Position numbers and translations under genes: made by a program. A stretch of 64,000 nucleotides of DNA from Valencia hispanica (lineage: Eukaryota; Chordata; Actinopteri; Cyprinodontiformes; Valenciidae), in NCBI GenBank assembly GCA_963556495.2, contig OY747712.1, positions 13,801,735 to 13,865,734 of the forward strand, in the 5' to 3' direction. Below are positions 1 to 10,660 of this stretch, piece by piece. A model generated the notes under the pieces. That model saw only the letters and a program-made list of their open reading frames with translations, was not told the DNA's origin and did no database searches. Numbering within the stretch: the first letter of the stretch is position 1; every line of letters begins with the position of its first letter.

Positions 1-40
1 CAGTAAGTGCTGTTAATCAAGCAAACTGTCTGAAACACTA

Positions 41-1434
41 CAGTCGTGCCCAAAAGTTTTGAGAATGACACAAATATTAGTTTTCACAAAGTTTGCTGCA
101 AAACTACTTTTAGATCTTTGTTTCAGTTGTTTCTGTGATGTACTGAAATTGAATTACAAGCACTTTATACGTTTCAAAGGCTTTTATTGACAATTACATG
201 ACATTTATGCAAAGAGTCAGTATTTGCAGTGTTGGCCCTTCTTTTTCAGGACCTCTGCAGTTCGACTGGGCATGCTCGCAATCAACTTCTGGGCCAAATC
301 CTGACTGATAGCAACCCATTCTTTCATAATCACTTCTTGGAGTTTGTCAGAATTAGTGGGTTTTTGTTTGTCCACCTGCCTCTTGAGGACTGACCACAAG
401 TTCTCAATGGGATTAAGATCTGGGGAGTTTCCAGGTCATGGACCCAAAATTTCAACGTTTTGGTCCCCGAGCCACTTAGTTATCACTTTTGCCTTATGGC
501 ACGGTGCTCCATCGTGCTGGAAAATGCATTGTTCTTCACCAAACTGTTGTTGGATTGTTGGAAGAAGTTGCTGTTGGAGGGTGTTTTGGTACCATTCTTT
601 ATTCATGGCTGTGTTTTTGGGCCAAATTGTAAGTGAGCCCACTCCCTTGGATGAGAAGCAACCCCACACATGAATGGTCTCAGGATGCTTTACTGTTGGC
701 ATGACACAGGACTGATGGTAGCGCTCACCTTTTCTTCTCCAGACAAGCCTTTTTCCAGATGCCCCAAACAATCGTAAAGAGGCTTCATCGGAGAATATGA
801 CTTTGCCCCAGTCCTCAGCAGTCCATTCACCAGACTTTCTGCAGAAGATCAATCTGTCCCTGATGTTTTTTTGGGAGAGAAGTGGCTTCTTTGCTGCCCT
901 TCTTGACACCAGGCCATCTTCCAAAAGTCTTCGCCTCACTGTGCGTGCAGATGCGCTCACACCTGCCTGCTGCCATTCCTGAGCAAGCTCTGCACTGGTG
1001 GGACTCCGATCCCGCAGCTGAATCCTCTTTAGGAGACGATCCTGGCGCTTGCTGGACTTTCTTGGACGCCCTGAAGCCTTCTTAACAAGAATTGAACCTC
1101 TTTCCGTGAAGTTCTTGATAATCCTATAAATTGTTGATTTAGGTGCAATTTTAGTAGCCACAATATCCTTGCCTGTGAAGCCATTTTTATGCAACGCAAT
1201 GATGGCTGCACGCGTTTCTTTGCAGGTCACCATGGTTAACAATGGAAGAACAATGATTTCAAGCATCACCCTCCTTTTAACATGTCAAGTCTGCGATTCC
1301 AAGGACTATGCAATTAATCTGATCACTGTTGATAACATTATGTAGTATACGCAAATTGCTATTTTAAAAACTTAAGCAGCAACTTTTCCAATTTCCAATA
1401 TTTATGTAATTCTCAAAACTTTTGGCCACGACTG
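41..1434 (-). mobile_element. Tc1-like transposon, nearly complete, in zfyve9 intron
   Basis: The ends CAGTCGTGCCCAAAAGTTTT (41-60) and its inverted counterpart ending GGCCACGACTG (to 1434) are terminal inverted repeats. They are flanked by TA at 39-40 and 1435-1436, the Tc1 target duplication. The element is 1394 bp and lies antisense to zfyve9. It encodes one transposase reading frame on the minus strand, interrupted once. Confidence 0.95.
217..1233 (-). pseudogene. Tc1-like transposase, single in-frame stop
   Basis: From an ATG at 1231-1233 (MVTCKETRAAIIALHKNG) the frame runs about 338 codons to TGA at 217-219, the usual Tc1 transposase length. It has paired helix-turn-helix DNA-binding segments, then DDE catalytic motifs IFSDEASL, FQHDGAPCHKAK and NPIENLW. 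One TGA at 436-438 stands where Tc1 proteins have the Trp of W-PGNSPDLNP. The remaining frame downstream is intact, so the gene carries one nonsense change. An alternative start 12 codons upstream (1269) is less likely. Confidence 0.93.
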
Positions 1435-1517
1435 TATTTGAAACATTGAATCTTTCTGCAAGGTTAATTTTAAAGTTAATCTGTCCATCTTTTTTTTATT
1501 TTTTTTATTTTTTAAAG

Positions 1518-1622
1518 GACTTCCGTAACTACCAGTACACTCTGCCGGTGGTGAAAGGTCTGGTTGTTGACATGGAGGTGAAGAAGACGAGCATTAAAAT
1601 CCCCAGCAATCGCTACAATGAG
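1518..1622 (+). CDS. zfyve9: zfyve9 coding exon a (first in window)
   Basis: This exon has 35 codons in phase 0 at both ends, follows a T-rich acceptor ending TTTAAAG and has donor GTGAGT. It encodes a segment containing [20 protein letters not shown]. The upstream intron carries a Tc1-like element. Confidence 0.93.
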
Positions 1623-4600
1623 GTGAGTCTCTAATAATTTACCTTTTCAGGACCTGGACCTCCTGTAATTGACGGGATCATGAAGGAGAATTCAGTTCAA
1701 AAATACCTTATTTATCTCAAAGGGAATTAAAATGTTGTCGTAACTCGTATCATCAAAGTATCTTTTAAGAGTTGTCGTGGATGGTGAAGCTGTGGGCAGG
1801 AAGGATATCCGGTAGCAGTCAGTGTTGCAGTGATTCTTAAGAGGCCTCTGACTGAAGACTGTTGCTGTATGACCGTCTCATGAGTGTCATGAAATGCTAA
1901 CAGCTCAATATCCGGGCAGCAGAGACGATTTTCCACAGTAACATGTCCTGGATGACAACAGCAGTTGCACTGCTATCTGCCTAATTTGCTTTGGTCGCTC
2001 CTCTTTAAATCTCTGTCTGGCTGTACGGGGATATGATCATTGAAAGAGATGGTTTGAACTTCCTCCTCCTCTCTCTGCTCTTTGGTCCTGCTCTACATCC
2101 ATGAAGCCTCCTTTCCTCTGGGATTTGGGGTCGTAGTTCGGGCATTATTTGAGCTTTTAAGATGCTAACCAGAAGCTCCCAGTTATAAAAACAACAGCAA
2201 CAACCTTAATGCCACGGTTACGCATCACAACAACTGTCCCGAAGTAAAATAGAGCCTTCCAGCTGTGCAGCATCCAAAACCAGAAGAAATAATTTTACAA
2301 ACGTGCAACGCCTCAACCCAAAAAAATATGAAGAAACGAGAACTAACAGAGCTACTCCACCATGAGGCGCAGTTCAATGAATGTCCAACCAGGAAGATTT
2401 GGGTTATGCAGCAATACAATGTTCTGAAGCGACCCGACCGGTCCACCTTTGTGTGGTTTAAAGGGGGAAACATTATGCCTCTTTTTAAACAAGTTTTAAC
2501 AGGTCTATGTTCTTGACAATTTCAGTCCCTTTCAGAACGAGCTGTTTAGAGGCTTTGTCACTTTTATGCAAATTAGCGGCTGCAGACCACGCCCACCCAT
2601 CTTGTTACTAGATTGGGGGTTTGACACACATGAGAATGGGATTGGTGGGCGGAGTTTGACAGGTGAGGGGTGGGTATATGTAAATTCTGCTTATTGTGAC
2701 GTCACAATGAGGCACTTTTTCAAACGGCTCGTAGAAGCACAGGATTAACAAAAAGGTTGGTTTTTAATTCATGCTTGGAGTGTTTATAGAAACAGCAGAG
2801 ACCCAATTGGCAACACTAAAGGATGAAAAAGGTTTCATTTGCATAAAAAGTTCCCTTTTAAAGAAACAAAATCAAACTGCTGGAGTGTCCTAGTCAAAGT
2901 CTGAACTTCAGACATACTGAGTTGCTGTAACATAACTTTTAAAGAGCAACATAAAAGACTCGTCGCTTGTTGTCCTTATGCCATTTGTTGCTACCAGGGG
3001 TGCAGGTTCTTTTTCACAGAGGGCCAGGTTGGTGTCGACGTTGAAAACTGCAGTTTTTATTTACTCGAGATTTATTTGTCTGACATCACAGTTTGTTTAA
3101 TCTGGAACCTTTAAGTGCGACAATAAAGTAAAAAGTGAAGGCAACTGTGAGGTCTTTTTTTTTTTTTTTACTGAACTAAATCAACTTGACAACATCTCTG
3201 CTAGTTTCCTACAAGGCGGAAGCAGATTCACACTGGCCATTTGTTTTCCACTAATAAACTTTGCGAACTTTCATGCTGCAACAAAAACTATTTACTTGAG
3301 GTCTTTGTTGTTTACAAAACTATCTAACTTCCTTAAAGGGATATTCCAACCCTAAGTAAAAATTTGTCTGTTGCTTTATTCCCTAGAGTTAGATAAGTGA
3401 CAAAAAAGCATGTTGTAACCAGCCCAGTCATTCTTCTGATCTGGCAGCAGTCCGTTTGCCTTAGCTTAGCATAAACAATGGAAGTGAATGGAAGCAACTA
3501 GCATTTTTGTGTGCAAAGGTGATTTAAAATTACTCAATAATTATCCTAATTATTCCTAGTGAACTCAATAATCATATATACTGCAAATCAAAAGTAAGAA
3601 GTAACACAAAGGAATTACAGGAGCCGATTTAGACTTGGGACTACATTACGACAAAGCATCGATGTAAGCCGCCGCTGCAAGGCGCAAGGACATGACGCAC
3701 CGGTAGCTAAAGCCACCTACTTCTGTAAACACAAATACGCGAGCTGCACTGAGTTTTTATTGCCATAGTTTGAGTCGTTACAAGTTTAATCCCAAAAATG
3801 GTTCTTGTGAAAACAAGCCGAAGACATACAGCAACACGATGTTTCACAGAACTGTGTGTGTTTACAGGAGATGGGGGGGTTTTGCGATCGCTGCCTCATG
3901 TCCTTGCAGCGGCTGCTTACGGCGGTGCTTTGTTGTAATGTAGTCCCAAGTCTAAATCGGCTCCTGCAATTCCTGTGTTAATTCAATTCAAAAATGCTTT
4001 ATTGATCCCAGAGGGAAATTAAGTGTTGGTATAGCTCATATAATTAATTCTTTAAGGAGTTGTTTTAGATGATGATGGCTGTGGGCAGGAAGGATTTCCT
4101 GTAGCGGTCTGTATTGCAGCGAAACTGAAGAAGCCTCCGACTGAAGACGCTCTGTTGTTGCAGGATAGTCTCATGAAGAGGATGCTCAGGGTTGTCCATC
4201 ATTTTTTTGATTTTGTGAAGAATCCTTCTTTGCGTCATAATCTCCAGATGTTCCCCAGTTGTCCCAAGAACAGAACCAGCCTTCTTTATCAGGTTGTTTA
4301 GCCTTTTTAAGTCCTTGGCTCTGATGCTGCTACTCCAAAAGATGAGATGCCCAACAAAGTGGGCCGTGTCTTCATCGGTTATAAAATCTTTTTTGTCCTG
4401 TCTACCAGAATACACAGTTTTCTCTCTAAAAAGTGTATGTAGACAACAGGTTACTGTGGATGGGATCCGGGATTAAACACCAAAGATTATTATTATTATC
4501 CTGCTAACAACTCTTTGTCAGACTAAAAAATAACAGGATTTTTATTTTATTTTTTTTGTAGCTGCCTGAACATCCAGACATGCGGTTCTTCTGCCTGTGC

Positions 4601-7600
4601 GGTATCCCTGCAGCTGAACGTTGGGGCCCTATGTGCTGCCCACGTGCGATAAAGTGTCTGCCTGCGGGGTGTGAATGAACGTCAGAGCGGGAGGGGGGCG
4701 ATGGAGAGTGGTGCTGGTGGTAGAGTTTGGCTGCCGTCGTGCTGACAGATGGGAAGGCAGCAAAGCGAAGAGCGAAACCGTCGCTCCGTAGCTTGCGGGC
4801 GAGCGTTTAACACAGCGAGTGGTTAAAGCCCTCCAGATTTTCAGTTTTCTTTCCGATTGGCAAAGAGTCGCTTACAGAGACGTGGAAGCAAGATTAATAC
4901 AAGGAATCTTTTAGCCGCTGATAACCAGCACTGTCTGTGACTTTTCCTGCAATCAGTCATCAATGTGCACCCAGAAGCCCTCTGCAATTAGGCTTAACCA
5001 GAAAGTCACTTTGAAGGCCTTTTTTCCCTCAGCATACAGACACAAAAGGCTGCTTGATTATTATTCGCGCTGTAAATTATGTGTCCTTGCAGCTCATGAA
5101 GGCCATGAATAAGTCCAACGAGCATGTGCTGGCCATGGGGGCGTGTTTCAACGACCGGGCCGACTCCCATTTGGTGTGCGTCCAGAACGACGACGGGAAC
5201 TACCAGACGCAGGCTATCAGCATCCATCACCAGCCACGGAAAGGTGCAGACAAAGACACCTCCCCATATCACTCCCGTACCCTCCTTTAAAAACATCCTA
5301 GAGATGAGAGATAATGCCTGCTTTGTTGTCTGAAAGGCTCCCATGCTTATCCGGCAGAAAAAATCACACTCCTTGCTGCTCTCGCTTTGCCATCAAGATG
5401 CACCTCTGCAGTTGTTTTGTGAGTCTGAACTGACCCAGTTTATGTCTTCTGTGTTTTTCTCCAGTTACTGGAGCGTGCTTCTTTGTTTTCAGCGGCGCTT
5501 TAAAAGCCTCGTCAGGCTTCTTGGCCAAGACCAGCATTGTAGAAGGTGAGAAACGTGGACAGACAGAAAATACCTGTTGGTTAAAAGGGAAATGTAAAAA
5601 CATCCACACAGGCTCTCCGATATTCAGATTTACTCCGTAGATTTTGTCATCCAGAATCTTATGCACTTTCAGATTTTTCTTCAGCTTAAAAGGGTGTATT
5701 TGTTAAAAATGTAACCAAGAATCATTACTTATGTAACATACTCTGTGTTTTATAGCATATAAGGTTTTAGGGTTTGTATTATACAAACTTATCAAGAGTA
5801 ATTGATATGAGGAAGTGTCCTTGAGGAGAAGTAAGACTTTGCTGCTGAATCGAAGGTAAATCTTTGATAAATCTGAATTTAATAATAAATATTACATCGT
5901 TTTATGTGGTTTTAAATTTTAAATTAGAATATAAATAAAAAGCTAAAATTATTTACTGGGATCTTCCTTCTGCGATATAAATGTCTGGATTTGGACATTT
6001 TCAGCTCTAAACTGCATCTGTTGACAATTCTGCAACTTCTTATTTGGTTTTACCCATGAAATGAGACATAAAATGATAATTTTGTCTTAATTCATAACAC
6101 TAAATTCATTTTCCTTCGCATTGCCCACGAACGGAAGGTAAATAATATTTTACAAGGGTTTCTAGAGTTTTTATAACATTTAAACTTAATACAAAACTTT
6201 CCAGGTGCACTTAGCTTCATCTCAAATATTTTATTCCTGTTATCCTCTCATTTAGTACTCCTTTTAAAGATTTCCATAGATATATTATGTATCAATAGTT
6301 TTTTTTCCAATTTTCTCGTTAAATTCCTTCAATAAAAGTTTAGCTGATAAACTGTTTTAAGAGTTGTTGTTTTTTCATCCCATAAATGCACATTTACCAT
6401 CCATCTGTTATTTTCTGCTTAATCCGGGATAAACATAAAAAAGCAATCAAATTGAAAGGGGAGGTGTATTCACAAAGTGTATTTTCAATTTAAGTCACTG
6501 GCACAATGGAAACATCGTTAATTTATCTTTAACGAGCTTCTTAATCACAGCAAAATGTTTATTTACCGAAGTTTAGCTTGAAAAACAAGGATTTGCTCAA
6601 ATCTGTCACCAATAACTGTTTAAGTTTTGTACGCTTGCGTAAAATCAAAGCAACAAAGTTTGGCTAACCTAGTTGTAAACGCACTGGAAACCCATGCCTG
6701 AATAAAGCAACAACAACTTAGCGTGATAACGTTTAATTTAAGTGAAACAGAGTTATTAAAGTAAGTTGAAGCATTTTTTTTACAATTTTGCAAGACTTAA
6801 ATTTAGATTCCAGTGTGGCGTGTTGGAGGATGTTTTTGCTTCATTCACCCAGCTCATCCTGTTTCCACCCCCACCCAAATGGTAATGCTGCAGACGCTTT
6901 GATCCCACAGGAAAGTCAACAGAATGTGACGCTGTGTTGAATTTTATGAGACAGACAGGACCGTTTCTGATTTGCTGCTACATTGTAAAACCGACCCCAC
7001 CTCCAATTTCAGAAAAAGACTGACAAATGTTTGCGCCACTATATATGTACTGTAATTCTTATGAATAATTGACGAATTTAGCGTTTTGCCTGAACTCTGA
7101 TGTGTGATTTCTCTCTCTACGGAGATCTTAAATAAAACCGTCGAGGCCGGTAATTTGGGATTAGCAGTCTGGTTATGGAAACAAAGATTATGGGTAATTA
7201 GCCTGGCGCCGAAATTATCTGGTCTAGGACCAGCTTTTTTAACTATTTGTAATATTGCATAATGGTTTTACAAAGTCCTAAATTAAATGTGCTAAAGCTT
7301 GCAGAAAGCCTGACAGTTGTACAAAAGAGTAGTAGACCCAATACAGAGCCCTGTGGGACACCAGTTTACAGACGTAATAAACTGCATTTACACCACGGAC
7401 AGAAGAAAAAATGATGCTATCTCATAAAATTAACAAACTGGATAAAAACTGAAGCAAGTGACTTTTTTTGACTTTGGGGGACTTAACTTTGTCGTCCTAC
7501 CTAGTTAGGTGTTTCCTTCTCACCATCTATGAGGCCTGAATACGGTAAAAATCTGGATCACAACTCATGAAATCCTGCTGTTTATTGTTTATATCAAATG

Positions 7601-10600
7601 AATCCTGCCGCGAGTATAGTTCATTCAACCACTGTGTTCAGCCGCTCCTGTCCTGCAGACTCCCTGAGGACAAGTAAACCACACACTCTGCAAAATCCTG
7701 AGCTGTTGGAACATTATTTTTATCTGTTTAAGTTTAAACACTGATAAGTATTACAAATCTATTTTTATTTTTGCTTAAGATGGTTTGATGATCCAAATTA
7801 CGGCCGAGACTATGGACTCTTTACGGCAAGCCCTGAGGGACATGAAAGACTTTACCATAACCTGCGGTAAGGCCGACCAGGAGGAGAACCCGGAGGTTGT
7901 CCACGTCGTGTGGACGGAAGACGACCTCAACTTTAACAAAGGGTGAGACGGGATGAGACGAGCGACGGGGGGGAAGGCAGCTTCGCTGTTTCTGTTTTTA
8001 CCACATCTGCTGTAAAAACTCGTTATTGGCACAAACAAATGATGTGCTTTGACAATTACATCCAGATTAAAGGCGATCAGTTTTCGGCAACCGTGATTTT
8101 TTTTTAAATAAATGACGTCTTTGACCAGATGCAGCATCAACTCACCAGTAGAATATTTATTCACCAGTCGAGACGGCAGAGTCCAGTTTAAAAAAAAGAA
8201 GAGGAGGAGAATTAGTGACGGCATGACTCATTTTAAGCTCATAAACGCTTCACACGAGCAGCTGTGCCTTGCCTGATGGCGCTCTGGAGACTGTGTTCAA
8301 CTGCGTCTCCCCCAGAATCTGACTCTTTTTTTTTTTTTTTTTTTTAGCCGAATCCCACTTTTCTTCTTTTGTGCAACATCTCTATTGTCCCTCAGGGTCA
8401 TCAGCCCGATCGATGGAAAATCGATGGAGTCCATCACCAGCGTGAAAATCTTCCACGGCTCTGAGTTTAAAGCTAACGGCAAAGTCATCCGCTGGACTGA
8501 GGTAGAGCCCAACACACACGGTCCACTTCACTGCAAATTAAAGCAAACCAACCAGATCTCCTAGGACCAAACGTTCAGCCATTTTAGAGGCTGGAGGTCT
8601 ATAAACGGAGGAGAAACTGATGTTACGCATCAGCAGGGAATGTGCATGTTGTAAATGAAGGAAGTTCAAAAGGAAAATGTGATAAAATGAAACGTCTACT
8701 ATGTAAAATAAACAAAAAATGCTTGTGATACCCCTCAGGTGTTCTTCCTGCAGAGCGAAGACCAACCCAACGGGCTGAGCGACCCGGCCGACCACAGCCG
8801 GCTGGCGGAGAACGTGGCGCGAGCTTTCTGCATGGCTCTGTGTTCACACCTGAAGCTGCTGAAGGAGGACGGCATGGCGAAACTAGGACTGAGGGTCACG
8901 CTGGACTCTGACCAGGTAGGATGAAGCAGGATTCGATCATCCTCTGGGATCCAGAGACCATCTGAATATGTAAATATACGCAAGATATTTTTTATAGTTT
9001 CCAGCCTTGTAAGAAAAAAAAGAAATCTAAATATTACGGGTACCGTCATTTTTGGACTATAAGCTACACTTTGGACCCTGCGTCTTATACAACGATGCGG
9101 CTAATTTATAGATTATTTATTGGCTAACGGCCTCTGGGGGGCGCTATAGCAGGAATCGCAAAAGTGAGAAAGACATCTGGGGAAAGATTATGTGCCCGAA
9201 GAAGATACTACCGGTAGTTTTAATGCACACACCCTCATCATGGAAAACACGGGAAGAAATGCAGCTTTTAAGTTAAAAGCAATGGAGCCGGCAGTCAAAG
9301 AAGGTAGTAGAGCTGCTGCATGTTAGCTTTACATCAATGAATCGATGGTGAGACGTTGGAGGAGGCAGCAGGAAGAACCGAGTCAGTGTAGAAAGACGAC
9401 AAAAGCTTTCAGAACACATAAAGACACTGAAGACGACTTCCGTAGCTTTAATAAGGAAGATGAAGGCAGCGACCAATGACTTTTCTGGTATGCTAAAGTA
9501 TGTTTTATTTTCTAACCAGGCGTGTTACTGTCATGTTGTCTGCGCCGTACTGCAGATTTTCAGGCGGAAAAGCACGACTTAAAGAAAAACTAAAGAAAAT
9601 CTTTCGTGTCCCGTCTTACTGTGTAAATATCTGATTCACAACATGAAAACGTGCAGCTTATATTCAGGTTCGCTCAATAGTCGGTACTTTGTGGAAATTC
9701 GATGCAGTTATTCCTTGAAAAAAGTGAAATGGCTAAAACCTTCATTTGGTTTTATATCTATGTATATATTTAAAAAAAAAGCAAGTTGGTTCTTTGTCCT
9801 CTTTAGTCAAAGTTGTTAGGAGCCATTGTGGCTCTGGAGCCGCAGGTTGCAGATGCCTCTTGGACCTTGAAAACCTCATCCATGCGTTTATCTTTAGTTG
9901 GATTGATTACTGAAACAGTGTCATCAGAGGTCTGCCTAAAAAGTCAATCAGACAGCTGCAGCTGATTCAGAACGCTGCTGCTCGTGTTCCTCACTAGAAC
10001 CAGGAAAGTAGAGCACATCACCCCAGTTCTAAAGTCCTTACACTGGCTCCCTGTAGCTCAGAGAATAGATTTCAAAATACTTTTAGTAGTTTATAAATCA
10101 TTGAATGGTTTAGCACCAAAATATGTTGAAGATCTACTGTCTCTATACCAACCCACCAGAACACTCAGGTCCTCTAATTCCAGTCTACTCAACATCCCTG
10201 GAATCAGAACCAAACATGGAGAAGCAGCTTTCAGTTTCTACGCTCCTCTAATCTGGAACAAACTTCCAGACAACTGCAAAGATGCTGAAACACTGAGTTC
10301 TTTTTAATCAAAGCTAAAAACTCCATAATCCTGTAAATCGCCTTGAATTACCTTGTAGATTAAAGTGAAAATTGGAAAATTCTCCCTTTTTTATGAGTCG
10401 ACTTAAAATGCTTTTTCTGTCGTGTTATTTTGAGCTTTGTGGCCCAGAATGACATTTATGTTCAAGCTGTCGTCTAACGCCGGTCTCTGTCCGTACAGGT
10501 GGGTTACCTGGCAGGAAGTAACGGCCAGCTTCTCCTCCCGCAGTACCTGAGCGACCTGGACAGCGCTCTGATCCCCGTCATCCACGGCGGGGCTTGTCAG

Positions 10601-10660
10601 CTGAGCGAAGGCCCCGTGGTCATGGAGCTGGTCTTCTACATCCTTGAGATCATCTCTTAG
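1518..10660 (+). CDS. zfyve9: zfyve9 (SARA), C-terminal seven coding exons, 5' part outside window
   Basis: Seven exons join in frame: 1518-1622, 5093-5243, 5465-5545, 7780-7942, 8396-8501, 8739-8915 and 10499-10660. They give 314 residues ending in TAG at 10658-10660, and every junction is GT-AG. The product reads as the conserved SARA C-terminal domain: NRYNE near the start, then [55 protein letters not shown] and a final [21 protein letters not shown]9 is an early-endosomal FYVE protein that presents Smad2/3 to the activated TGF-beta receptor; this C-terminal part is the region described as receptor-binding. The FYVE finger and Smad-binding domain are not in the window. The paralogue ZFYVE16 shares this domain; the close match to ZFYVE9 as I remember it and the convergent cc2d1b neighbour favour zfyve9. 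Confidence 0.94.
1690..2165 (-). mobile_element. LINE 3' fragment (L2/CR1-like)
   Basis: This sequence is repeated, diverged, at 54490-55025, sharing the ends TTTGGTCCT and CATCCATGAAGCCTCCTTT. Its left part resembles the C-terminal end of a LINE reverse-transcriptase ORF seen better at 3990-4440, including GTGGGCAGGAAGGAT. Confidence 0.65.
2457..2866. mobile_element. MITE with TTTAAAGGGGGAAA-type inverted ends
   Basis: The left end TTTAAAGGGGGAAACATTAT and the right end ATGCATAAAAAGTTCCC-like sequence (inverted) form imperfect terminal repeats around 0.4 kb of non-coding sequence. The ends resemble those of the repeat at 31409 and 49578. Confidence 0.55.
3330..3985. repeat. Inverted-repeat element
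   Basis: An arm at about 3618-3697 (GGAGCCGATTTAGACTTGGG onward) recurs inverted at about 3896-3966 (CCCAAGTCTAAATCGGCTCC). About 200 bp lie between the arms. The left flank from 3330 carries TTAGCTTAGCATAAA, a motif of a common teleost repeat. Confidence 0.7.
3990..4440 (-). mobile_element. L2/CR1-type LINE 3' end with reverse-transcriptase C-terminus
   Basis: The minus-strand frame at 4065-4415 reads [20 protein letters not shown], then [10 protein letters not shown] and [14 protein letters not shown], the C-terminal signature of non-LTR retrotransposon ORF2. The end TTTATTGATCCCAGAGGGAA (plus strand, near 4001) is the 3' tail. The copy is 5'-truncated. Confidence 0.85.
4441..5092 (+). other. 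zfyve9 intron, remainder; no feature recognised
   Basis: GC-richer sequence at 4560-4800 follows a T-rich tract and TTGTAG like an acceptor. It gives no SARA-like translation, and exons a and b already join without a gap. Confidence 0.4.
5093..5243 (+). CDS. zfyve9: zfyve9 coding exon b
   Basis: The acceptor is TCCTTGCAG. The exon encodes [20 protein letters not shown] and continues to HHQPRK, ending in phase 1 before GTGCAG. Exon a to b joins as [15 protein letters not shown]. Confidence 0.93.
5465..5545 (+). CDS. zfyve9: zfyve9 coding exon c
   Basis: This 81-nt exon is phase 1 at both ends. It follows TTTTTCTCCAG, precedes GTGAGA, and completes [19 protein letters not shown]. Confidence 0.92.
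5546..7779 (+). other. zfyve9 intron; mostly unrecognised AT-rich sequence
   Basis: No exon or clear repeat was seen. Around 7330-7370, ACAGAGCCCTGTGGGACACC resembles an antisense piece of L2-type reverse transcriptase, a weak LINE remnant. Confidence 0.4.
7780..7942 (+). CDS. zfyve9: zfyve9 coding exon d
   Basis: The acceptor is TTGCTTAAG. The exon encodes [20 protein letters not shown] and then [15 protein letters not shown]. The donor is read as GG|GTGAGA so that the next exon restores [11 protein letters not shown]. Confidence 0.92.
8396..8501 (+). CDS. zfyve9: zfyve9 coding exon e
   Basis: The acceptor is GTCCCTCAG and the donor GTAGAG. The exon encodes [20 protein letters not shown] and ends GKVIRWTE in phase 0. 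Confidence 0.93.
8739..8915 (+). CDS. zfyve9: zfyve9 coding exon f
   Basis: This exon has 59 codons in phase 0. It follows CCCCTCAG, has donor GTAGGA and encodes [20 protein letters not shown] through [11 protein letters not shown]. Confidence 0.93.
9040..9695 (+). mobile_element. Pogo-like DNA transposon remnant, copy A
   Basis: It begins GGTACCGTCATTTTTGGACT and ends near AATAGTCGGTACTTT, with short inverted GTACCG ends. The interior encodes a broken helix-turn-helix resembling pogo/CENP-B N-termini ([19 protein letters not shown]). It is closely related to 21420-22180. It lies in the zfyve9 intron before the last exon. Confidence 0.7.
9850..10400 (+). mobile_element. L2-type LINE, reverse-transcriptase C-terminus and 3' tail
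   Basis: The plus-strand frame gives [21 protein letters not shown] sequence, then [20 protein letters not shown] and [20 protein letters not shown], ending [19 protein letters not shown]. It is followed by the 3' tail motif CCTTGAATTACCTTG. 5'-truncated, sense relative to zfyve9. Confidence 0.9.
10499..10660 (+). CDS. zfyve9: zfyve9 terminal coding exon
   Basis: The acceptor is GTCCGTACAG. The exon encodes [20 protein letters not shown], then [20 protein letters not shown], and ends EIIS followed by TAG. Confidence 0.94.
   Translation: MGYLAGSNGQLLLPQYLSDLDSALIPVIHGGACQLSEGPVVMELVFYILEIIS

Noticed and set aside
1..10. GTAAGT at 3-8 as the donor of the preceding zfyve9 exon
   Set aside because: It may be a real donor, but only two exon bases would lie in the window, so it cannot be supported.
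4560..4800. GC-richer stretch after a TTGTAG acceptor-like site in zfyve9
   Set aside because: No SARA-like translation; exon a to b is continuous (NRYNE-LMKAM).
7775..8224. 149-residue open frame antisense to zfyve9 exon d
   Set aside because: It overlaps a conserved exon on the other strand and has low-complexity hydrophobic composition; it is a shadow frame.
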